A stretch of DNA of 11,655 nucleotides from Deltaproteobacteria bacterium (GTDB lineage Bacteria > Desulfobacterota > Deferrimicrobia > Deferrimicrobiales > Deferrimicrobiaceae). A program made the translations under genes and the position numbers. The stretch covers positions 1-11,655 of the forward strand of contig PQAK01000057.1 in NCBI GenBank assembly GCA_003105225.1, read 5' to 3'. Under the pieces are notes generated by a model. The model was not told the origin of the DNA and ran no database searches. It saw only the letters and a list, made by a program, of their open reading frames with translations. Position 1 is the first letter of the stretch. Every line of letters begins with the position of its first letter. Shown in pieces: positions 6,888 to 11,655 of this stretch.

Positions 6888-7844
6888 CTATTCTAAACGC
6901 CAGAACCGCCATTGTATATCACTTCCGGACCGGACCCCCACGGCGTCGATCGTGCGATAGGTGTTGGAGAGGGCTCCCGTCGACCGCACGTGGAACGCGC
7001 TCGACTTGATGTCGATCAGTTCACGCCACGGCGCCGAGCTTCGATAGAGATCCCCCAACATGGGACTGACGTTTCCGATTTCCTGCGTGCTCCGGAACGG
7101 GTTTGCCTTCCGGTATTCGATGATCAGGTTGGCAGTGGCCGCGCTGATCTCGCCGGGCCCCGCGGCGTCCTGGCCCGCTGACAGCGCCATCAGGACCTCT
7201 TTCGGCGCGGTGTTGATGTTCACCGCTCCCGAGGAATGGATCGTCACGAACGGTTTGAGCTTCTCGAATATTTCCGGCGTGATCCCGCGGACCAGGCGCA
7301 GTTCGTCGAGCGTGTCGAACAGGTCGTTCTTCGCCCGGTAGGGATACGGCAGGGAAAGGTAGTACGCGCTTTCGGCCCCCCCCACGCGCGGCGTGTCGTC
7401 GACGTCGAGCCAGTCGACTACCGCGTCGGCGAAGGACGGGTCGATCTCGAGGATCGTGAGAAGCCTCCGGAACACGGCGACCCGCCGTTCGTCCGGGGCG
7501 TTTCCGTTCGGAAGGACCAGCTTGTTCAGGTTGATCTTCCGTTCCTCGTCCTCCAGGGTCACCAGGATGGTGCCGTCCCCGAGTTCGATGGCGGGCACGG
7601 GCCGTGACCAGACCTGGTCGAGAGTGTCGATCTGGGATTGCCTCGAGCTCTCCCGCACGGCGATTTTCGCCGCCGCCACGCCCGCCTCGGCGAGGAGGGC
7701 CGCCTTGATGGAATCCCTTCCATAGGCCCCGGTCTGCGCCGCCCTTGCGCCGGTCCGGAAGATTTCCATCGCCATGATCACGATCAGAACGAGGACAAGA
7801 AGCGTGATCAGGAGGGCGACGCCCGATTCGCTGCGGAGCTTCAT
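6888..7844 (-). CDS. gspK: Minor pseudopilin GspK
   Basis: 318 residues. The leader MKLRSESG is followed by a hydrophobic helix VALLITLLVLVLIVIMAMEI, with prepilin-peptidase cleavage expected after Gly8. As is usual for GspK, the mature protein lacks the Glu at position 5 that other pseudopilins carry (here Ile), which fits its place at the very tip. The large body is typical of the family: KINLNKL, a VVDWLDVDD segment, a helix-hairpin-helix-like region (FDTLDELRLVRGITPEIFEK) and VNINTAP. GspK forms the pseudopilus tip with GspI and GspJ and may gate secretin contact. The ATG overlaps the gspJ stop (ATGA). A longer upstream reading exists in this frame but covers gspJ's Pro-rich tail and is not used. 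Confidence 0.93.
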   Translation of the reverse strand: MKLRSESGVALLITLLVLVLIVIMAMEIFRTGARAAQTGAYGRDSIKAALLAEAGVAAAKIAVRESSRQSQIDTLDQVWSRPVPAIELGDGTILVTLEDEERKINLNKLVLPNGNAPDERRVAVFRRLLTILEIDPSFADAVVDWLDVDDTPRVGGAESAYYLSLPYPYRAKNDLFDTLDELRLVRGITPEIFEKLKPFVTIHSSGAVNINTAPKEVLMALSAGQDAAGPGEISAATANLIIEYRKANPFRSTQEIGNVSPMLGDLYRSSAPWRELIDIKSSAFHVRSTGALSNTYRTIDAVGVRSGSDIQWRFWRLE

Positions 7845-8671
7845 GACGCGCGAGGGGGAGGAGGAGGTGGTGGAGGCGGAACCGCTCCTCCCGGCGCGGT
7901 TGCGCCCGGAGTCCCTCCACCGGCGCCGGTCGGTGCGGCGCCGGCCATTCCGCGCTTCCCGGAGTATGTCCCCGAGGCCTCCTTCCCCGCGAGGGGAAGC
8001 GGGACCGTCCGATGGAACTCCACGCCCAGGGAATCCGTGATCGCCAGCCTGACCTTCCTGGGCAGCGCCCACTTTTTACCGCCTTGCGGCCATTCCGTCT
8101 GCCACGTCGATCCGTCGTAGAGTTCCACGCGAAAGCCCTGGATGCGGGTCGCCAGGCGGGATTCGACCGTGAGAATCTTGTTTTCGATCAGGGGGAGGTC
8201 GGATTGCTCCCGGTGGATCTCGATGGACCTGCCGTCCTCGCTGACCTTCGGGAAGTACTTGATCCGGACGATATCCGAGGGGGGGCGGGCCCCGGTGATA
8301 TCGGGCAGGACGTAGGCGGTGAAGATCAGGGTGGAGGCCGGTTTTCCCGAAAACTGGTCCGGCTTGCATGTGAACGCCGTCGGCTCGGATCCGATCGAGG
8401 AAAAGGCGCCGTCGAGGTCGGAGCCGATGCGGTCCATCGTGATCCGCAGCTGCCGGAAGTTCCCGGAGCGCTCGGTCAAGATCTCCAGGCTGCGGCCGGC
8501 GCCGGTGAAGGACGCCAGCAGCAGCACCATGACCACCGACAGGATCGCCAGCGCCAGCAGGATCTCGACGAGGGTGAACCCCCCTACGTGCTTCGCACTT
8601 CGGGGGGCAGGCCCCGCAACGTGCTTCGCACTTCGGGGGGCAGGCCCGCCCGGGCGTCCTTTCCCGTTCAT
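7841..8671 (-). CDS. gspJ: Minor pseudopilin GspJ with repeat-expanded leader and polyproline tail
   Basis: 276 residues from an ATG that overlaps the gspI stop by four bases. The prepilin motif GG/FTLVEILLALAIL gives cleavage before Phe32 and the normal Glu5 of the mature protein. The leader is 31 residues, unusually long, because residues 10-31 are two copies of an 11-residue repeat (PAPRSAKHVAG, PAPRSAKHVGG); without them it would be MNGKGRPGG, an ordinary length. The mature body (about 32-237) fits GspJ, which joins GspI and GspK in the tip complex. Residues from about 238 on are a Gly/Ala/Pro-rich tail that ends in nine consecutive prolines and RAS, not part of the usual GspJ fold and probably flexible. 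gspK starts inside the stop. Confidence 0.92.
   Translation of the reverse strand: MNGKGRPGGPAPRSAKHVAGPAPRSAKHVGGFTLVEILLALAILSVVMVLLLASFTGAGRSLEILTERSGNFRQLRITMDRIGSDLDGAFSSIGSEPTAFTCKPDQFSGKPASTLIFTAYVLPDITGARPPSDIVRIKYFPKVSEDGRSIEIHREQSDLPLIENKILTVESRLATRIQGFRVELYDGSTWQTEWPQGGKKWALPRKVRLAITDSLGVEFHRTVPLPLAGKEASGTYSGKRGMAGAAPTGAGGGTPGATAPGGAVPPPPPPPPPRAS
8579..8644 (-). repeat. Two 33-base palindromic units in the gspJ leader
   Basis: Two tandem 33-base units (22 codons) encode gspJ residues 10-31. Within them a 29-base core is identical in both units (8586-8614 and 8619-8647, the second core running slightly past the block). On the plus strand the left part can fold as CCCCCC, TAC, GTGC, TTC loop, GCAC, TTC, GGGGGG: a six-pair outer stem and a four-pair inner stem. 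A second small palindrome, GGGGC-AG-GCCCC, joins the units. The block is 58/66 identical to the one in gspH by my alignment. Confidence 0.9.
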
Positions 8672-9033
8672 TTGACGGCGATTCCCGAGAGCGTCATCGA
8701 GTCCTCGCGGTCCCCCTCGCCCCAGGAGACCGTGATCTCCACCTCGCGGGCGTCGGGGTGCATGGCCGCCTTCACGGTTTTCTTCCAGGAGTAAGCGTTG
8801 TCCAGACCGGGAAATTTCCCCTCGGTCTCGTTCACTTCGGGGAAGGTCTCGGTGGTTTCGCGCATCAATGCTTCGCCGAGGTAGGCGGCGGCGGTCCATC
8901 GCTCCGAACGCTCCTCCGCCGAAATGGCCTCGGACATCACGCGGTAGGCCATGACGAGCGTGCCGGAAAGGATGGCCAGCGCCACGAGGATTTCCAGGAG
9001 GGTGAATCCGCGGCGGGAACTCCGCTTACGCAT
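8668..9033 (-). CDS. gspI: Minor pseudopilin GspI
   Basis: 121 residues. A short basic leader MRKRSSRRG precedes FTLLEILVALAILSG, with cleavage expected after Gly9 and Glu5 present in the mature chain. The small mature size (112 residues), a motif of the type EAISAEERS and a C-terminal beta hairpin (REVEITVSW) fit GspI, the minor pseudopilin that nucleates the tip with GspJ and GspK. The ATG lies eight bases inside the end of gspH, and the stop overlaps the gspJ start by four bases. Its leader carries no repeat, so it serves as an internal control for the expanded leaders on both sides. Confidence 0.92.
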   Translation of the reverse strand: MRKRSSRRGFTLLEILVALAILSGTLVMAYRVMSEAISAEERSERWTAAAYLGEALMRETTETFPEVNETEGKFPGLDNAYSWKKTVKAAMHPDAREVEITVSWGEGDREDSMTLSGIAVK

Positions 9034-9583
9034 CCTTGAGCACCGTTCCCGGGAGGATGTCCACGGTGCCGTCGAAGGGGCTGATCTTGAGCGTCCAGTC
9101 GCCCGGGGAGCCGCCGGATCCGGCGTCCCGGAAAAAGATCCGGGACTCGGGAACTCTTCCCCCCGGGAGATACCGGATCTCCGTGACGATATCCAGCGGC
9201 CGGTCCGACCCTTCGATCCGGATCCCCGTGATCGTCAGGCCGCCTCCGAGCGGTTTCGGCGAGGAGGTGGTGTTGTCGCCGGCGACCTGGAAGCGGTAGG
9301 TCCCCTCGGCGGGATTGAGCACCAGCCGCGTCTCCCGCTTTTCGAACAGGGCGAGATCGAACGCCTCCTCCGAGCCCGTGGCCAGGTTGCGGAAGACGCC
9401 GCCGCGGTCGGGCTCTCCCACGGTGGAGAGGCGGGGCGCGGCAAGCCACAGGATGAGCCCCAGGATGAAAAGGACGACCGAGAGCTCGATGAGGGTGAAC
9501 CCCCCTTCGCGCTTCGCGCTTCGGGGGGCAGGCCCCGCAATGCGCTTCGCGCTCCGGGGGGCGGGGCCGCGGCTATTTTTCAT
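9026..9583 (-). CDS. gspH: Minor pseudopilin GspH with repeat-expanded leader
   Basis: 185 residues. I set the start at the ATG at 9583, which sits inside the end of gspG (11-base overlap, GATGAAAAATAG). Longer upstream reading in this frame only shadows gspG and gspF. The prepilin motif GG/FTLIELSVVLFILGL gives cleavage before Phe29 and Glu5 in the mature protein. The 28-residue leader contains two 11-residue repeats (PAPRSAKRIAG, PAPRSAKREGG) at residues 7-28; removing them leaves MKNSRG next to FTLIE, a standard leader. The mature body (about 157 residues) has the Glu/Arg-rich first strands and beta-rich C-terminal part of GspH, which bridges the GspG filament to the tip complex. gspI begins eight bases before the stop ends. 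Confidence 0.92.
   Translation of the reverse strand: MKNSRGPAPRSAKRIAGPAPRSAKREGGFTLIELSVVLFILGLILWLAAPRLSTVGEPDRGGVFRNLATGSEEAFDLALFEKRETRLVLNPAEGTYRFQVAGDNTTSSPKPLGGGLTITGIRIEGSDRPLDIVTEIRYLPGGRVPESRIFFRDAGSGGSPGDWTLKISPFDGTVDILPGTVLKDA
9500..9565 (-). repeat. Two 33-base palindromic units in the gspH leader
   Basis: Same 66-base, two-unit block as in gspJ, placed at the same point relative to the prepilin cleavage site. On the plus strand: CCCCCC, TTC, GCGC, TTC loop, GCGC, TTC, GGGGGG, then GGGGC-AG-GCCCC-type linkage. The inner stem is GCGC/GCGC here and GTGC/GCAC in gspJ, a paired change in both units. The second unit is more diverged (its G-run is followed by CGGGG instead of CAGGC). 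Confidence 0.9.
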
Positions 9584-10028
9584 CCCAGCTGTTGACGTCC
9601 GCATCCTCGTTCTCGCCGCCCTGCACCCCATCGGCGCCGTACGAGCTGATGTCGTAATCTCCGTGCTGGCCGGGAGCGACGTAGACGAAGGGGTTCCCCC
9701 AGGGATCCTTGGGGACCCGGTCGATGTAGCCTCCCTTGCGGTAGTTCTTCGGGATCCGGCCGCTCTCGGGGATCCGCACCAGCGATTCGAGCCCTTGTTC
9801 GGTGGCCGGGAAAAATCCGTTGTCCAGCTTGAACAGCTCGAGCGCCTGCTGGATGTTCTTGATCTGGACGCGGGTCTGCGTCCGCTTGGCCTCCTCCGTC
9901 CGCCCGACCAGCTTGGGCACCACGAGCGCCGCGAGCAGGCCCAGGATGACGATGACGACCATGATTTCGATGAGCGTGAACCCTTCCCGGCGGCGGATCC
10001 GGTCCGCGGGCGTTTTCCGATGGCGCAT
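9573..10028 (-). CDS. gspG: Major pseudopilin GspG
   Basis: 151 residues. A 16-residue basic leader (MRHRKTPADRIRRREG) precedes FTLIEIMVVIVILGLLAALV, with cleavage after Gly16 and Glu5 present. The globular part shows GspG signatures: KNIQQALELFKLDNGFFP, TEQGLESLV, YIDRVPKDPWGNPFVY and an acidic C-terminal loop (ENEDADVNSWDEK) where the family binds calcium. GspG is the main subunit of the pseudopilus that acts as the secretion piston. It has a strong ribosome-binding site overlapping the gspF stop, in keeping with high demand for this subunit. The gspH start lies within its last codons. Confidence 0.97.
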   Translation of the reverse strand: MRHRKTPADRIRRREGFTLIEIMVVIVILGLLAALVVPKLVGRTEEAKRTQTRVQIKNIQQALELFKLDNGFFPATEQGLESLVRIPESGRIPKNYRKGGYIDRVPKDPWGNPFVYVAPGQHGDYDISSYGADGVQGGENEDADVNSWDEK

Positions 10029-10033
10029 GTCGG

Positions 10034-10040
10034 CCTCCTT
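10034..10040 (-). promoter_or_regulatory. Strong Shine-Dalgarno of gspG
   Basis: Minus-strand AAGGAGG, five bases before the gspG ATG and overlapping the gspF stop codon. Most genes after it in the operon have weaker sites and rely on stop/start overlaps. This fits GspG being needed in much larger amounts than the minor pseudopilins. Confidence 0.75.
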
Positions 10041-11244
10041 ATCGGACGATCTGGGAGATTTCCAGCAGGGGCAGCAGAACGGAGATGACGATGCCTGCCA
10101 CCACGAGTCCCATGAACAGGATGATCAGCGGCTCCAGTAAGGATAGCACACGGGACAGCCGCGCCTCGATTTCCCCGTCGATGGCGTCCGCCATCTTCGC
10201 CAGGATGAAGTCGAGCTTGCCGCTCTCCTCGCCGACGGCAACCATCTGCACGAGGGTGGCGGGAAATTCGGCGTGCACCCGGAGCGCCTCGGAAAGCGAG
10301 GTTCCCTCGACGACGCGGTCCGTCGCCGTCCCGATCTGCTCCGAGATCACCGTGTTGCCCACGACCGGGGACACGATGCGCAGTGCGCGGTCGACCGGTA
10401 TGGCCCCCGCCACGAGCGTGGAAAGGGTTCGGGAGAAACGGGAGAGCGCCGACAGGTGGGAGATGCGGCCGGTGAGCGGGAGACGGAGCACCAGGGAGTC
10501 CAGGGCCCGCTTCCCTTGGGGAGTGGAGAGATACCGGCGGCCCAGGAGGATCCCCCCCGCGATGAGGATCGTGAACACCCACCACCCGGAGGTGAGCGTG
10601 TTCGTCAGCGCGATCAGGATGCGGGTGGGCAGCGGCAGCGCCTTGCCCAGGTGGGCGAAAACCCCCACGATCTTCGGGACGACGACCGTCAGCAGGAAAA
10701 CGACCACCGCGGTGGCCACGACGGCCATCAGGATCGGGTAGGTCAGGGCGGACCGGACGCGGTTGCGCGTCTTCGCCTGCTCCTCCAGGTGATCGGCGAG
10801 GCGGGACAGCGAAAGCGGCAGCATGCCGCCCTCTTCTCCGGCGCGCACCATGCTGGCATACAGCTCCGGGAACATCTTTGGGTGGGCCTCGATCGCCCTC
10901 CCGAACGGCATCCCCTCCCGGACCGATTCCTGCAGGTTGGTGATCACCCGGCGGACTTCCGGATCGTCGATCTGGCCGGCAAGCGACTGCAGGGCGGAGA
11001 CCACCGGCACGCCCGCCCCCACCAGGGTGGAGAGCTGCCGCGTCAGCAGGGGGAGAAAATCCTGGCTCCCCAGGAGGGAGAAGGAGGAGAAGAGGCCGCC
11101 GCCCTGCTTCCCCTCCGCCAGCGTGAGAGGGTACACCCCGTCGGCGTGCAGTTTCTTGCGCGCCGCGGAAACGGTATCCGCGTCCACGCTTCCTTTCTGC
11201 TCGACGCCGGCCTTGGTGATCGCCGTGTAGCGGTAGAGGGGCAC
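10039..11244 (-). CDS. gspF: T2SS inner-membrane platform protein GspF
   Basis: 401 residues from a GTG, 13 bases after gspE. The opening MPLYRYTAITKAG is the usual GspF start. Two homologous cytoplasmic T2SSF domains are visible (about 65-188 and 268-390), each with the pattern LSTLVxAGxP, GxxxxxAL and FPxxxxxMVxxGExxG (AGVPVVSAL and MVRAGEEGG; AGAIPVDRAL and MVAVGEESG). Three membrane helices lie at about 170-193, 220-236 and 371-394. GspF is the polytopic core of the platform that couples GspE to pseudopilin insertion. Length is typical. A type IV pilus PilC is the main alternative, but the gsp neighbours decide. Confidence 0.96.
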   Translation of the reverse strand: MPLYRYTAITKAGVEQKGSVDADTVSAARKKLHADGVYPLTLAEGKQGGGLFSSFSLLGSQDFLPLLTRQLSTLVGAGVPVVSALQSLAGQIDDPEVRRVITNLQESVREGMPFGRAIEAHPKMFPELYASMVRAGEEGGMLPLSLSRLADHLEEQAKTRNRVRSALTYPILMAVVATAVVVFLLTVVVPKIVGVFAHLGKALPLPTRILIALTNTLTSGWWVFTILIAGGILLGRRYLSTPQGKRALDSLVLRLPLTGRISHLSALSRFSRTLSTLVAGAIPVDRALRIVSPVVGNTVISEQIGTATDRVVEGTSLSEALRVHAEFPATLVQMVAVGEESGKLDFILAKMADAIDGEIEARLSRVLSLLEPLIILFMGLVVAGIVISVLLPLLEISQIVR

Positions 11245-11257
11245 CGTCTTCGACCCG

Positions 11258-11655
11258 TCAGTCTTCCTGCGTGACGCGCAGGACCTCTTCCTCGGAGGTG
11301 ATCCCCGCGCAGACCTTCTCGGCCCCCGCCGCGAGGATCGTCCGCATCCCTCGGGAGACGGCGAACGACTTGATGCCGTCCGCGTCGGAACGGGTGAGGA
11401 TCAGGGCGCGCACCTGATCGTCGGCGGGAAGGATCTCGAAGAGCCCGACGCGCCCCCGGTAGCCGGTGTGCAGGCAGGCGGGACAACCCTTGGGACCGTA
11501 GAACGGCCCGGACGGGGCGGAGGAAAGCCCCAGGTTTTTCCACTGCGCCGCGGTCGGCGTGTACGGAACCCGGCAGGCGGGGCACAGCTTCCGGACCAGC
11601 CGCTGCGCCATGACCATGGAAAGGGAGGAGGCCACCAGGAACGGCTCGATCCCCA
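11258..11655 (-). CDS. gspE: T2SS ATPase GspE, C-terminal part only
   Basis: The last 131 residues are visible; the N-terminal domains and Walker motifs lie beyond the right edge. The reading starts in the ATPase core at GIEPFLVASSLSMVMAQRL. It continues through the tetracysteine zinc-binding module of the family (CPAC, 29 residues, CPAC) and GYRGRVGLFEIL to a C-terminal domain with SRGMRTILAAGAEKVCAGIT and EEEVLRVTQED. GspE is the hexameric cytoplasmic ATPase that drives pseudopilus assembly through GspL and GspF. It is the first gene seen in the operon, 13 bases before gspF. PilB-type ATPases share this module, but the following genes make this GspE. Confidence 0.95.
   Translation of the reverse strand, partial: GIEPFLVASSLSMVMAQRLVRKLCPACRVPYTPTAAQWKNLGLSSAPSGPFYGPKGCPACLHTGYRGRVGLFEILPADDQVRALILTRSDADGIKSFAVSRGMRTILAAGAEKVCAGITSEEEVLRVTQED

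Noticed and set aside
7845..8072. Upstream extension of GspK
   Set aside because: It covers the end of gspJ out of frame. The ATG at 7844 gives a correct prepilin leader and an ATGA overlap.
9584..10585. Apparent long N-terminal extension of GspH
   Set aside because: The upstream part only shadows gspG and the end of gspF in another frame. The prepilin leader from the ATG at 9583 is complete, so this is not a fusion.
1..11655. tRNA, rRNA, CRISPR array, insertion sequence or phage genes
   Set aside because: No cloverleaf, spaced direct-repeat array, transposase or phage protein was seen; the window is almost fully coding on the minus strand.

Overview
The window is a GC-rich bacterial segment (about two-thirds G+C by eye) that reads entirely on the minus strand. 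It holds most of a type II secretion system (T2SS) operon plus several unrecognised exported proteins. Gene content, separate cytoplasmic-domain GspL, GspM and a GspN of the deltaproteobacterial kind, and a Cys-containing C-terminal sorting tail on one cargo-like protein suggest an uncultured deltaproteobacterium (Desulfuromonadota-like). This placement is inferred from protein style, not from a marker gene.

In transcription order (right to left): the 3' end of gspE (secretion ATPase), gspF (inner-membrane platform), gspG (major pseudopilin), gspH, gspI, gspJ, gspK (minor pseudopilins), a 526-residue exported protein with a single-Cys CTERM-like tail, gspN, gspL, gspM, a 206-residue lipoprotein, a 92-residue Pro-rich lipoprotein, and finally a large exported protein that runs off the left edge (517 codons visible). 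Genes from gspE through the 206-residue lipoprotein are separated by at most 32 bases or overlap by 4, 8 or 11 bases, so they look like one translationally coupled transcript. Its promoter, gspC and gspD (secretin) are not in the window.

How they work together: GspE drives assembly of a pseudopilus from GspG, with the GspH/I/J/K tip, on a platform of GspF, GspL and GspM. This pushes folded periplasmic proteins through an outer-membrane secretin. The two propeller-like exported proteins are the obvious candidate cargos. The two lipoproteins are candidate accessory parts.

The most unusual signal is a 66-base block (two 33-base units) sitting in frame inside the leader peptides of both gspH and gspJ, directly before the prepilin-peptidase cleavage site. 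Removing it would restore a normal short leader in each gene. Half of the differences between the two copies are paired changes that keep a hairpin, so this looks like a small palindromic repeat family that has entered prepilin leaders. The second notable feature is the CTERM-tailed protein encoded inside the T2SS operon itself.
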